A DNA stretch of 64,000 bases from positions 1 to 64,000 of the forward strand of contig NZ_CP115667.1 in NCBI RefSeq assembly GCF_027921445.1, written 5' to 3'. The DNA comes from Peptoniphilus equinus. GTDB lineage: Bacteria > Bacillota > Clostridia > Tissierellales > Peptoniphilaceae. The position numbers and the translations under genes were made by a program. Below the pieces are notes generated by a model. It was not told where the DNA came from and made no database searches. It saw only the letters and a program-made list of their open reading frames with translations. Shown here piece after piece: positions 1-9,165 of this stretch (positions within the stretch are counted from its first letter, which is position 1; each line of letters starts with the position of its first letter).

Positions 1-44
1 TTAAAATTAAAATCAACGCACTGATTAAAGAAATTAAAGAATGA
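1..44 (+). CDS. dnaA: C-terminal end of DnaA (partial)
   Basis: An open frame enters from the left edge and ends at TGA 42-44, with final residues KIKINALIKEIKE. Its position directly before DnaA boxes and dnaN, plus the amphipathic Lys/Ile-rich tail, fits the C-terminus of the replication initiator DnaA. Only about 13 codons are visible, so the assignment rests on gene order and not on domain evidence. Confidence 0.6.
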   Translation, partial: KIKINALIKEIKE

Positions 45-136
45 TGTGGATAATATGCCGGTTATGCTAAAACTTATCCACACCTTATTCCATGCTCTCT
101 TCTTTTAAAATAAAAGTGCTTATGGACTTTTCCACA
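45..136. promoter_or_regulatory. DnaA boxes in the dnaA-dnaN intergenic region (oriC part)
   Basis: Two perfect DnaA boxes are visible: TGTGGATAA at 45-53 (minus orientation) and TTATCCACA at 74-82 (plus). TTTTCCACA at 128-136 is a near match. A cluster between dnaA and dnaN is the usual location of the downstream part of a Firmicute replication origin. The AT-rich unwinding element cannot be pinned down by eye. The rest of the 45-190 stretch holds the dnaN leader. Confidence 0.7.
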
Positions 137-190
137 TATTCACAAGCCCTACTACTATTATTAACTATCTTATACTTTTAGGAGGTACAC

Positions 191-1282
191 ATGAAGCTAA
201 AAATCAATCGCAGTGAATTTGCCAAAGCTGTGGCTATAGCTCAGCGAGCTATCTCGTCTCGATCCACCATTCAAATTCTGGAAGGCTTCTGTTTAAAAGC
301 AGCAGATAATATCGTAACGCTGATTGCATCCGATACAGAAATTACTATTAAAACTCAATTAAGCGCTATTGTTGATGAAGGAGGAGACATTGTAGTCAAT
401 GCCCGTCTCTTTGGCGATATCATTCGTAAATTTCAAGGAGATACCATCGATTTGAGCGTCAACGGCACCACGATGCTCTTAAAATGTGAACAGTCCACAT
501 TTACGCTTCAATGTCAATCTACTGACGAATTTCCTCTGTTGCCGAGTTTTGAAATAGACCATGATTTTACTTTAGAAGGACATACATTAAAAGAAGCTAT
601 ACGTAAAACGTCCTTTGCCGTGTCGTTAGATGAAACACGTCCTGTATTTACCGGAGTGTTTATGGATTTGAAAAACGACGGTATCCATTTTGTGGCTTTG
701 GACGGTTTTCGCATGGCTTTTAAAACTGTGGATGTCACGACCGAAGATGGATCCGCCATTATTCCGGCACGAAGTCTCAATGAACTTTTAAAAATTTTAG
801 GAGATGAGCAGGTTCGTGTGCAGCTTTCAAAGAATATGGCTATGTTTTCTACAGATACTACTGTGCTCTATACGACCCTTTTAAGCGGTGATTTTTTCAA
901 TTATGAAGCTCTGATTACCAAAGAGTATGCCACTGAAGTTGAAGTGGATCATAGAAGTTTTCAAGCTTCTCTCGAACGGGCAAGTCTTCTTGCTAAAGAA
1001 GACAGAGCTAATTTGGTGAAGATTGAAGTGAGTTCAGATCAGTTGAAAATTTCCTCCAATTCCGAAATTGGTAATGTGGAAGAATTGGTGCCTTGTACCA
1101 CGATAGGTAAACCGGTGCGTATTGCTTTTAATTCAAAATATCTGTTGGATGGTATTAAAATTTTGGAATCCGAGTCGTTAAAGCTTCACTTAACCGACTC
1201 TGTCAACCCATGTATTATACGGGAAGATGACTTAAGTTATCTCTATCTGGTTCTTCCGGTACGTCTTGCGGAACAGGGGTAA
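191..1282 (+). CDS. dnaN: DNA polymerase III beta subunit (sliding clamp)
   Basis: This 363-residue protein has the usual beta-clamp length and begins MKLKINRSEFAKAV. The clamp is a homodimeric ring of three similar domains per subunit that tethers replicative polymerase and repair proteins to DNA. Recognisable family features are the N-terminal ISSRSTIQILEGF stretch, the middle-domain DETRPVFTGV segment and the C-terminal LPVRL that closes the partner-binding pocket. An AGGAGG site lies at about 181-186, 5-8 bases before the ATG. It sits directly after the origin boxes and 3 bases before yaaA, so it heads the yaaA-recF-gyrB-gyrA group. Confidence 0.97.
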   Translation: MKLKINRSEFAKAVAIAQRAISSRSTIQILEGFCLKAADNIVTLIASDTEITIKTQLSAIVDEGGDIVVNARLFGDIIRKFQGDTIDLSVNGTTMLLKCEQSTFTLQCQSTDEFPLLPSFEIDHDFTLEGHTLKEAIRKTSFAVSLDETRPVFTGVFMDLKNDGIHFVALDGFRMAFKTVDVTTEDGSAIIPARSLNELLKILGDEQVRVQLSKNMAMFSTDTTVLYTTLLSGDFFNYEALITKEYATEVEVDHRSFQASLERASLLAKEDRANLVKIEVSSDQLKISSNSEIGNVEELVPCTTIGKPVRIAFNSKYLLDGIKILESESLKLHLTDSVNPCIIREDDLSYLYLVLPVRLAEQG

Positions 1283-1285
1283 GCC

Positions 1286-1480
1286 ATGGATGATTATATT
1301 AAACTGGATAGTTTTTTAAAATTTGTAGGGGCTGTTTCCACCGGCGGTGAAGCTAAGCTGGTTATTCAACAAGGGGATGTTTTGGTAAATGGTGAAGTGG
1401 AAACCCGTCGAGGTAAAAAACTGAGACAGGGTGATACCGTGACATTCATGGATACCGAGTATAGCGTTGAAGGATTATGA
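1286..1480 (+). CDS. yaaA: S4-domain RNA-binding protein YaaA/RlbA family
   Basis: The 64-residue product is a single S4 RNA-binding domain: it contains [22 protein letters not shown] followed by the [13 protein letters not shown] turn typical of the family. Such small S4 proteins lie between dnaN and recF in many Firmicutes; a role in ribosome assembly or translation is suspected but not established. The ORF overlaps the recF start by four bases (ATGA at 1477-1480), so the two are translationally coupled. Confidence 0.9.
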   Translation: MDDYIKLDSFLKFVGAVSTGGEAKLVIQQGDVLVNGEVETRRGKKLRQGDTVTFMDTEYSVEGL

Positions 1481-2529
1481 GACTGAGTAAACTTCACCTC
1501 CTCAACTTTAGAAATTATGGGCGGGCGTATTTTGAGCCGGATCCGGGAATGAACCTGCTCATCGGTCCGAATGCCATCGGCAAGACGAATCTTTTGGAGA
1601 GTATTTATCTATTGGTGAGTGCCCGGAGTTTTCGGACTGTCAACGCCGAAGATATGATTAAAAAGGATCGAAGTGAATCGGTCATTACCGGGTTGGTGGA
1701 AGATGGCGTCTATGAAGATCGACTTGAAATTCATTTAAAACGAGAAGCTAAAAATACCTATGCCATTAATGAGGAGAAGTTTAACAGTCGCACCTACCAA
1801 AAGGATTACAATGCGGTAGTCTTTACACCTCAAGATTTGAATATGGTGCGCCTGGGTCCTCAGGAACGGCGTTGGTACTTGGATACTTTGCTTGAGACCA
1901 TGAGTCCCATGTATCGGTATCATTTGAGAAGTTATAAAAAATTTCTCTTTGAACGTAATAAACTCTTAAAAAATCCTAAACTGGATTTGTTGGATGTCTA
2001 TGATTTTCAGCTTTCCAACCTCGGAGCGAAGCTACTTAAAGAACGACTTCAAACCGTCAAAATTTTAGAGGACGCAGCGAAAGTCCACTATAAAAAAATC
2101 AGCGGCTCGGACAGCTTCAAAGTCACGTATCTCTCTACTTTAAAGTTAAATAGTAATTTGGAATCGAATTATCTGGAAGTTTTTAAAACTCACAGACACG
2201 AAGACCTCTTGAAGAAGACGACGACTCACGGCATTCACCGAGATGATATTGACTTTTATATCAACGACTTTTCCGCCAAACATTATGCATCACAAGGCGA
2301 GGTGCGTTCTATTTTATTGGCTTTAAAACTTGCAGAAATGGATATTTTAGAACAGACAACAAAGAAAAAACCTCTGCTCCTACTGGATGATGTTTTTTCT
2401 GAATTGGATCGGGATAGAGCAGGTTACTTAATAGACAGTCTGCATGATGTACAGTGTTTTATTACCAGTACCAATTTAAATAGCGATAACTTTACAGGTC
2501 TTCGTGCCAAAGTGCACAAGATGAACTAA
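1477..2529 (+). CDS. recF: DNA replication and repair protein RecF
   Basis: The 350-residue SMC-like ATPase loads RecA at single-strand gaps with RecO and RecR. The N-terminus has the family start [14 protein letters not shown] and a Walker A loop [10 protein letters not shown] near residues 31-40. Near the C-terminus there is an ABC-type signature region ([18 protein letters not shown]) and a Walker B/D-loop ([13 protein letters not shown]). Length is normal for the family (about 360). The start overlaps the yaaA stop, and gyrB follows 10 bases after the stop. Confidence 0.96.
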   Translation: MRLSKLHLLNFRNYGRAYFEPDPGMNLLIGPNAIGKTNLLESIYLLVSARSFRTVNAEDMIKKDRSESVITGLVEDGVYEDRLEIHLKREAKNTYAINEEKFNSRTYQKDYNAVVFTPQDLNMVRLGPQERRWYLDTLLETMSPMYRYHLRSYKKFLFERNKLLKNPKLDLLDVYDFQLSNLGAKLLKERLQTVKILEDAAKVHYKKISGSDSFKVTYLSTLKLNSNLESNYLEVFKTHRHEDLLKKTTTHGIHRDDIDFYINDFSAKHYASQGEVRSILLALKLAEMDILEQTTKKKPLLLLDDVFSELDRDRAGYLIDSLHDVQCFITSTNLNSDNFTGLRAKVHKMN

Positions 2530-2538
2530 GGAGTAAGT

Positions 2539-4473
2539 ATGACAGAAAAAAATTCACATTATGGCGCCGAGAATATTCAGGTTTTAACCGGACTTGAACC
2601 GGTTCGTAAGCGTCCGGGCATGTATATTGGTTCCACGGGTCAAAAAGGTCTGCACCATCTTATTTACGAAGTGGTGGATAACTCCGTGGATGAAGCCTTG
2701 GCCGGCCGATGCGATACCATTGCCGTCACATTGAATGACAACGGTTCGGTGAGCGTTATTGACAATGGTTCAGGGATTCCTACAGCTATTCATCCTCAGA
2801 CAAAAAAGAGTACGGTGGAAACCGTCCTGACTATTCTTCACGCCGGTGGGAAATTTTCAAACGACGCCTACAAAGTTTCCGGCGGTCTCCATGGCGTTGG
2901 GGTGAGTGTGGTCAATGCTCTATCTACAGAGCTTATTGCCGAGGTCAAGCGGGAAGGCAAACTTCACCGTCAAACTTTTGCTCGAGGCAAAAGTACCAGT
3001 AAACTGGAAATTATTGATACTGTATCGGAAGAGGACACAGGGACAAAAATTACCTTTACTCCGGATGGGGAAATTTTTGACACTCTGGAATTTGATGCGG
3101 ATATTCTCATAAAGCGTTTCAGAGAGATGGCCTTTCTCAATAAAAATATCACGATTATTTTTACCGACCTTCGAGGTGTGAGTGATGGCGATGAAGGACA
3201 TAGAGAAGTCTTCCACTATGAAGGCGGTTTAAAGAGTTTTGTGGAATTTATTAATAAAAAGAAAAATGCGATTCATAAAGATGTTGTCTATATGGACCGG
3301 GAAAAAGACGGTGTGGATGTGGAAATTGCTTTGCAGTATACCGATGCATATTCCGAAACTGTCATTTCTTTTGCCAATAATATTAACACCGAAGAAGGCG
3401 GCAGCCATTTAAGCGGTTTCAAGTCCGCCCTTACTCGTACCATTAATGACTACGGTCGGACAAATAATCTCATAAAAGATAAAGAAGATAACCTCTCTGG
3501 AGACGATGTGAGAGAAGGTATTAGTGCGGTCATCAGCGTGAAGCTTCCCAATCCGCAGTTTGAAGGTCAAACCAAGGCAAAATTGGGTAATTCCGAAATC
3601 AAAGGGGTCGTTGAATCTGTTTTTGCTGAAGGGTTAAGTGATTTTCTCGATGTCCATCCGAAAATTGGAAAGGCTATTTTAGATAAAGCGCTTTCTGCTC
3701 GACGTGCGAGAGAAGCAGCTCGACGGGCTCGAGATCTTTCTCGCAAAAAAAATATTATGGACTCTATGACGCTGCCGGGTAAACTTTCAGATTGTCAGAT
3801 GGCAGGTAAAGATGGGACGGAAATTTATCTGGTGGAGGGTAACTCTGCAGGCGGGAGTGCCGTAGATGCGAGAGATTCAGTTTTTCAAGCGATTCTTCCT
3901 CTTCGAGGAAAAATTATGAATGTGGAAAAGGCGAGATTGGATAAAATGCTTGCCAGTGAAGAAATCAAAGCTATGATTACCGCCTTTGGTACAGGCATTG
4001 GGGAAGACTTCGACATCACTAAGCTAAGATATGAAAAAATTATTATTATGACTGATGCAGATGTGGACGGTGCCCATATTATGACGCTGCTTCTTACGTT
4101 CTTCTTCAGATATATGCGTCCTCTCATTGAAGAAGGTCATGTCTATGTGGCTAAACCGCCACTCTTTGGTATTATGAAAGGTATCAAGCCACTGCGTTAC
4201 GTCTATGACGAAAAAGAATTAAAACGTGCCTTAGATGAGATGGGACGAGATAAGAAGTTCGATATCAAGCGCTACAAAGGTCTTGGGGAAATGAATGCCG
4301 AGGATTTATGGGAGACTACCATGGATCCGGAAAAGCGGATTTTACTCAAAGTGGAACTCAACGATTTGGTACAGGCTGATGAAACTTTTGATATGCTCAT
4401 GGGTTCTGAAGTGGAACCTCGACGGGAATTCATTGAAGACAATGCCATTTTTGTTGAAAATATTGATGCGTAA
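2539..4473 (+). CDS. gyrB: DNA gyrase subunit B
   Basis: The 644-residue ATPase subunit of the A2B2 topoisomerase introduces negative supercoils. The N-terminal GHKL domain shows GLEPVRKRPGMYIGS, the N-box VVDNSVDEA and the ATP-lid GGLHGVGVSVVNAL. The TOPRIM domain shows EGNSAGGSA and the metal-binding aspartates in TDADVDGAH. The C-terminal YKGLGEMNAEDLW motif is intact. The length fits the short Gram-positive gyrB form. A GGAG ribosome site precedes the ATG, and gyrA begins 10 bases after the stop. Confidence 0.98.
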   Translation: MTEKNSHYGAENIQVLTGLEPVRKRPGMYIGSTGQKGLHHLIYEVVDNSVDEALAGRCDTIAVTLNDNGSVSVIDNGSGIPTAIHPQTKKSTVETVLTILHAGGKFSNDAYKVSGGLHGVGVSVVNALSTELIAEVKREGKLHRQTFARGKSTSKLEIIDTVSEEDTGTKITFTPDGEIFDTLEFDADILIKRFREMAFLNKNITIIFTDLRGVSDGDEGHREVFHYEGGLKSFVEFINKKKNAIHKDVVYMDREKDGVDVEIALQYTDAYSETVISFANNINTEEGGSHLSGFKSALTRTINDYGRTNNLIKDKEDNLSGDDVREGISAVISVKLPNPQFEGQTKAKLGNSEIKGVVESVFAEGLSDFLDVHPKIGKAILDKALSARRAREAARRARDLSRKKNIMDSMTLPGKLSDCQMAGKDGTEIYLVEGNSAGGSAVDARDSVFQAILPLRGKIMNVEKARLDKMLASEEIKAMITAFGTGIGEDFDITKLRYEKIIIMTDADVDGAHIMTLLLTFFFRYMRPLIEEGHVYVAKPPLFGIMKGIKPLRYVYDEKELKRALDEMGRDKKFDIKRYKGLGEMNAEDLWETTMDPEKRILLKVELNDLVQADETFDMLMGSEVEPRREFIEDNAIFVENIDA

Positions 4474-4482
4474 GGAGATGTC

Positions 4483-6900
4483 ATGACAGAATATAGACAT
4501 GGAATAATAGAAGTTGACTTAAATAAAAAAATGCGTAGTTCGTATCTGGACTACTCCATGAGTGTCATTGTGGCTCGTGCCTTACCGGATGTGCGAGACG
4601 GATTGAAACCGGTTCATCGTAGAATTATCTATGGTATGCAGGTTCAAGGTCTTGTACCTACAGGACCTTATAAAAAATCGGCACGTCTGGTGGGGGATGT
4701 TATGGCAAAATTTCACCCTCACGGGGACTCTTCTATCTATGATGCCACTGTGCGTCTGGCACAGGATTTTAATACCCGCTACTGTCTTGTGGACGGTCAG
4801 GGAAACTTTGGAAATATTGATGGCTTTGGTGCCGCAGCTTATCGATATACGGAAGTTCGCATGTCGAAGCTCGCTCAGGAAATGCTTCGGGACATCAATA
4901 AAAATACCGTAGACTTCCAACCAAACTTTGATGAAGAAGAAATGGAGCCGGTGGTGCTTCCATCTCGTTTTCCAAACCTTCTTGTCAACGGTTCCGCCGG
5001 AATCGCCGTAGGTATGGCGACCAATATGCCGCCGCACAATCTAACTGAAGCCATCAACGGCGTCATTCATTATATTGATAATGAAGACATCACTGTGGAC
5101 GAGCTGATGCAGGATATTAAGGGGCCGGATTTTCCAACCGGCGCTATGATAATGGGTCGTGAAGGCATTCGGGAAGCTTATGCGACAGGCCGAGGTAAAA
5201 TTCAGGTTCGTGCTGTGGCAGAATTTGAAGAAGTGAAAAATAAGACAAAAATTATTGTTCGGGAAATTCCTTACGGTGTTAACAAATCAAAGCTTGTAGT
5301 AAAAATTGCCGAGCTGGCAAAGAATAAAGTTATCGATGGCATCACGAATATTGTGGATGAATCCACGCGTAAGGGTATTCGTATTGCCATCGATTTACGA
5401 CGAGATGCCAATCCCCATGTGGTATTGAATAAACTCTATAAAAATACTCAAATGCAAACCACCTTCGGTATTATTAATTTGGCTCTGGTTGGCGGTGTAC
5501 CGAAGGTGCTCAATTTAAAAGAGCTCATCCGCTATTACGTGGATCACCAAATTGAAGTTGTGAGCCGTCGAACCAAGTTCGACCTTGATAAAGCTGAAGC
5601 TCGCAAGCATATTGTCGAAGGACTTCGTATTGCACTGGATAATATCGACCGTATTATTCAAATAGTGCGCTCATCCAAAACAGATCAGGACGCCAAGGAC
5701 AAATTTTTGGAAGAATTCGGGTTGGATGATATACAATCTCAGGCTATTTTAGATATGCGCATTCGTCGTTTGACTGGTTTGGAGAGAGAAAAGCTGGATG
5801 CGGAATATGATGAGTTATTAAAAACTATCCAATATCTTCAAAGTATCTTGGATGACCATGGCACACTTATGGGTGTTATTAAAGACGAACTGACAGAAAT
5901 TCGAGATAAATATGGCGACTTGCGCCGCACCGTTATAAAACAGGCGGAAGGGGAAATTGAAATCCAGGATATCATTAAAGAAGAGGATGTCATCATTACC
6001 TTGACCCAAAATGGCTATATGAAGCGGATGCCGGAAGGAACCTATAAACCTCAAAAGCGAGGTGGCAGGGGCATGAGTGCTACGCGTCCGAAAGATGGCG
6101 ACTTTGTCTATGATCTTTTCATCACCTCATCCCATGATTCAATTCTGTTCTTCACTAATAAGGGCAAAGTTTATCGCCTGATGGCTTATGAAATTCCGGA
6201 ATCTACCCGTCAGTCTAAAGGGACCCAGGTGCGTAATCTTTTAGAAGTGGACCAGGATGAAGTTATTCAATCTATCGTCTATGCTAAATCTTTTGACACG
6301 GACTCCTATATCTTTATTGCTACGAAAGACGGTACCGTAAAACGGACGCCAATGGCGGAATTGAAGACAATTCGTAAAAATGGTCTGATAGCTATCACTT
6401 TAAAAGAGGGTGACAGCATTGTATCAACACGGATTACCTCAGGCAATAACGACATTTTACTTGCGACTAAAAAAGGTAAAGCCATTATTTTCAATGAAAA
6501 AGATGTCCGTCCAATGTCGCGTACGGCTATGGGTGTGAAGGGAATCAGTCTTGATGCGGATGATGAGTTGGTAAGTATGGAGCTCTCAGAAGCGGATAAA
6601 CACTTACTGATTGTATCAGAGAAGGGCTATGGCAAAATTACCCCACTGAGTGAATATCGTATTCAATCTCGAGGAGGGAAAGGTTTGATCACCTATCGCA
6701 TAAAACCAAAGACAGGTGATGTTATCTCTGCTAAAATAATAGAAAAGAACGACGATGTGATGATGATCAGTTCAAATGGTGTGATGATTCGCACTCCAAT
6801 TGAAGGCATCAGTGTGATGAGTCGTGCAACAAGCGGTGTCAAGTTGATGAATATTACCGATTCCGACATTGTTGCTGTGGCAAAATATATAGGAGACTAA
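4483..6900 (+). CDS. gyrA: DNA gyrase subunit A
   Basis: The 805-residue breakage-reunion subunit starts with the conserved [29 protein letters not shown] region. The catalytic Tyr lies in AAYRYTEVR near residue 125, and the quinolone-pocket region [11 protein letters not shown] is upstream of it. The C-terminal beta-pinwheel carries the GyrA box as QKRGGRG (about residues 525-531), which separates gyrase from topoisomerase IV. The stop codon is immediately followed by the ATG of the STAS gene, and the ribosome site for that gene lies inside the last codons of gyrA. Confidence 0.98.
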   Translation: MTEYRHGIIEVDLNKKMRSSYLDYSMSVIVARALPDVRDGLKPVHRRIIYGMQVQGLVPTGPYKKSARLVGDVMAKFHPHGDSSIYDATVRLAQDFNTRYCLVDGQGNFGNIDGFGAAAYRYTEVRMSKLAQEMLRDINKNTVDFQPNFDEEEMEPVVLPSRFPNLLVNGSAGIAVGMATNMPPHNLTEAINGVIHYIDNEDITVDELMQDIKGPDFPTGAMIMGREGIREAYATGRGKIQVRAVAEFEEVKNKTKIIVREIPYGVNKSKLVVKIAELAKNKVIDGITNIVDESTRKGIRIAIDLRRDANPHVVLNKLYKNTQMQTTFGIINLALVGGVPKVLNLKELIRYYVDHQIEVVSRRTKFDLDKAEARKHIVEGLRIALDNIDRIIQIVRSSKTDQDAKDKFLEEFGLDDIQSQAILDMRIRRLTGLEREKLDAEYDELLKTIQYLQSILDDHGTLMGVIKDELTEIRDKYGDLRRTVIKQAEGEIEIQDIIKEEDVIITLTQNGYMKRMPEGTYKPQKRGGRGMSATRPKDGDFVYDLFITSSHDSILFFTNKGKVYRLMAYEIPESTRQSKGTQVRNLLEVDQDEVIQSIVYAKSFDTDSYIFIATKDGTVKRTPMAELKTIRKNGLIAITLKEGDSIVSTRITSGNNDILLATKKGKAIIFNEKDVRPMSRTAMGVKGISLDADDELVSMELSEADKHLLIVSEKGYGKITPLSEYRIQSRGGKGLITYRIKPKTGDVISAKIIEKNDDVMMISSNGVMIRTPIEGISVMSRATSGVKLMNITDSDIVAVAKYIGD

Positions 6901-7209
6901 ATGGCTTTTACAGTTAAATTTGAAAACAAAGATACATGGATCATCATGCCACAAGGTGAGCTGGATATTTCAGCAACTGAGGGTTTTAAAAATGATGTCA
7001 TTCAAAATTACAATGAGGATAAAAAAGACTTATTGTTGGATTTTAAAGACTTGGATTACTTGGATTCTACGGGCTTAGGTTCGCTTATCAGCATTTTAAA
7101 TACGATTAAGGATGACGGACATACCGTTACCATTCAAAACGTGAAACCTTCCATCAAAAAACTTTTTGTCATTACTAAACTGGACACTGTATTTAAGATA
7201 GGAGACTAA
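6901..7209 (+). CDS. STAS-domain anti-sigma factor antagonist (SpoIIAA/RsbV type)
   Basis: The 102-residue single STAS domain has the phosphoacceptor motif LDSTGLGSL with Ser56 as the predicted phosphorylation site. Proteins of this type bind an anti-sigma kinase and release the sigma factor when unphosphorylated. It is the first gene of an antagonist / anti-sigma / sigma trio that follows gyrA with no spacer. Whether it serves a SigB-like stress response or a sporulation-type switch cannot be decided from sequence; no other sporulation gene is present here. Confidence 0.88.
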   Translation: MAFTVKFENKDTWIIMPQGELDISATEGFKNDVIQNYNEDKKDLLLDFKDLDYLDSTGLGSLISILNTIKDDGHTVTIQNVKPSIKKLFVITKLDTVFKIGD

Positions 7210-7554
7210 ATGGACACCATTCAACTCACTGTGCCTCTCAAGGCGGAGTATTTCAGTTCTGTGCGCTTGTTCGTGTCGGGTCTTTTAATGAGTCATCAGG
7301 TGGATTACGACACCATTGAAGATGTGAAAACAGCCGTTAGTGAAAGTTTAAACATCGCTTTAAAATGTCATTGTGCGCACACCTCCACGCTGAGCATTGA
7401 TGTGGACGACAACCAAATGAAACTTTCCATAAGCGGTTTTGGCCAGCAATCAGAAAAGGAAACCGAAGATATCCAAATGGCTAAAACTATTATCAGTTGT
7501 TTAGTGGATGCTACCATTAACAACGATACACTGCTTATGACGGTAAACTTATAA
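7210..7554 (+). CDS. Degenerate GHKL anti-sigma factor (SpoIIAB/RsbW-like)
   Basis: This 114-residue protein occupies the position of the anti-sigma serine kinase between antagonist and sigma factor. Residues 38-51 (EDVKTAVSESLNIA) resemble the GHKL N-box, but the Asn appears shifted relative to the usual E-x3-N spacing. The later D-x-G-x-G and glycine-rich ATP-lid motifs are not recognisable; only SGFG is left. It is also shorter than SpoIIAB (about 145). It may bind the sigma factor without strong kinase activity. Assignment depends partly on context. Confidence 0.7.
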   Translation: MDTIQLTVPLKAEYFSSVRLFVSGLLMSHQVDYDTIEDVKTAVSESLNIALKCHCAHTSTLSIDVDDNQMKLSISGFGQQSEKETEDIQMAKTIISCLVDATINNDTLLMTVNL

Positions 7555-7557
7555 ATC

Positions 7558-8343
7558 ATGACTAAAGACGAATATTACAAATTAGGACGTAAGCTCACCA
7601 AAGAAGAACGCAAAGAACTCTTTCGTGAATATGACCGAACCAAAGATCCGCAGATTCGAGACATTCTTATCGAAGAACACCTCTACATTGCAGAAATTCT
7701 TTCAAAGAAGTATGCCGGCAAGGGCATTGACTACGAGGATATTTATCAAGTGGCTTCCATCGGATTAATTTATGCCATTGATCGTTATGATCTTACTCGA
7801 GGTTATGAATTTTCTTCATTTGCCACACCGACTATAATCGGAGAAATCAAAAAGTATTTTCGAGATAAGGGTTGGACGATTCGAGTACCTCGACGGATTC
7901 AGGAACTGTCGAAGAAAATCAATCTGGCTAACATTCATTTATCTCAAAAGTATCAGCGTACACCTAAGGTGGAAGATATTGCAGAGTATTTAAATGCCAC
8001 ACCAGAAGAAATTTTGGAATCGGTAGAAGCTTCCAAAGCCTACTCACCGCAATCTTTGGACGTAAGTTATGATACCGGTGATGACAAGGAGATTAATCTC
8101 TCCGATCTCATTGGGGAAGAAGAACAGTACTATGACAAAATTGAAGTCAATGACTTGTTGGAAACGGCAATGAAAGACTTAAATGAAGTGGAACGGACTA
8201 TTTTATTGGAGCGCTATATCAACAAGCGTACCCAGGTGAGCATTGCCAAAAAATTGGATATCTCTCAGATGACCGTGTCCCGCATTGAAAAAAAGGTGCT
8301 GAAAAAAATAAAACAGGAATTGAAAAAAACCATGGGCATTTAA
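7558..8343 (+). CDS. RNA polymerase sigma factor, SigB/SigF/SigG family
   Basis: This 261-residue group 3 sigma-70 factor has region 2 from about residue 40 to 110, including YDLTRGYEFSSFATPTIIGEIKK and the GWTIRVPRRIQEL stretch diagnostic of the SigB/F/G group. Region 3 follows, and a region 4 helix-turn-helix near residues 215-255 (TQVSIAKKLDISQMTVSRIEKK). It begins four bases after the anti-sigma gene and ends the trio, so its activity is probably set by partner switching. The regulon cannot be read from the window. Confidence 0.92.
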   Translation: MTKDEYYKLGRKLTKEERKELFREYDRTKDPQIRDILIEEHLYIAEILSKKYAGKGIDYEDIYQVASIGLIYAIDRYDLTRGYEFSSFATPTIIGEIKKYFRDKGWTIRVPRRIQELSKKINLANIHLSQKYQRTPKVEDIAEYLNATPEEILESVEASKAYSPQSLDVSYDTGDDKEINLSDLIGEEEQYYDKIEVNDLLETAMKDLNEVERTILLERYINKRTQVSIAKKLDISQMTVSRIEKKVLKKIKQELKKTMGI

Positions 8344-8355
8344 AAAGGAGGCAGC

Positions 8356-8997
8356 ATGAACCGCCGTAAATTTTTACTGAAATTGAATAAAATTGTCTTC
8401 TATTTTGAAGTGGCGATTTCTGTGATGCTTTTAGTAGGTATCCTCATTTCTGTACCGGATATTATTAAATACTACTTCACCATTTTAGGAAGTCCTGCCA
8501 AAGAATCGATGAACATCCTTCGGGATCTTCTTTCTCACGTATTTCTTTTGGTTATAGCCATGGAGTTTATACTGCTTCTTGTGGCACATAACGACGCGAC
8601 CATCATCCATTTGGTCATCTTGGTTATTGCGCGCAAAATGTTGATATACTCCGACCATTTAAATGACATTCTCATAGGGGTTATATCCCTTGCGGTGGTC
8701 TTTATCATCAGAAAATATTGGATCCAGACCGCCAATTCCAAAGAATTTATTATGTTTGGAGAGAATAGGATCTTTTCCGCATCCTCTATCATCTCCAAAA
8801 TTAATGATCGCTACAACTACGATATTGAAGCTGAAGGGATAGAAACACTTGGCGGATTGGTCTCTCATCTCTTGGAAGAAAAGGGAGAAGATCCGGAAGT
8901 CGGCACCATTGTTGACGATGGAAAGTACATCTATGAAATTCACAGTCTCTATGATGAAGGCTTAATTGAAGAAATTTCCATACACAATATCAAATAA
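8356..8997 (+). CDS. PsiE-like membrane protein with C-terminal transporter-associated domain
   Basis: The 213-residue product has about four hydrophobic segments in residues 14-125, similar to the PsiE family, followed by a soluble domain (about 135-213). In that domain ETLGGLVSHLLEEKGEDPEVGTIV resembles the CorC/HlyC transporter-associated fold. It lies 12 bases after the sigma factor with its own AAAGGAGG site and is likely co-transcribed. Function is unknown; a membrane sensor or envelope-stress role is only a contextual guess. Confidence 0.65.
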   Translation: MNRRKFLLKLNKIVFYFEVAISVMLLVGILISVPDIIKYYFTILGSPAKESMNILRDLLSHVFLLVIAMEFILLLVAHNDATIIHLVILVIARKMLIYSDHLNDILIGVISLAVVFIIRKYWIQTANSKEFIMFGENRIFSASSIISKINDRYNYDIEAEGIETLGGLVSHLLEEKGEDPEVGTIVDDGKYIYEIHSLYDEGLIEEISIHNIK

Positions 8998-9003
8998 CAC
9001 TTA

Positions 9004-9070
9004 AAAACTAACGGCGACTTTATTGATCCTATTTAGTCCGGCAATAAAGGCACTGTTAGTTTTTTTTATG
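9004..9070 (+). terminator. Rho-independent terminator after the sigma-factor operon
   Basis: AACTAAC and CTTTATTG on the left pair with CAATAAAG and GTTAGTT on the right, followed by a T7 run. It closes the gyrA-to-membrane-protein transcript. Confidence 0.85.
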
Positions 9071-9165
9071 CAAAAAGATAGGGATGGTAAGTGCATCATC
9101 GCTATGGTATAGCATGACATGATAACTTCAGTTAAAATAAAATGTAAATAAGGAGGTTTATCGTT

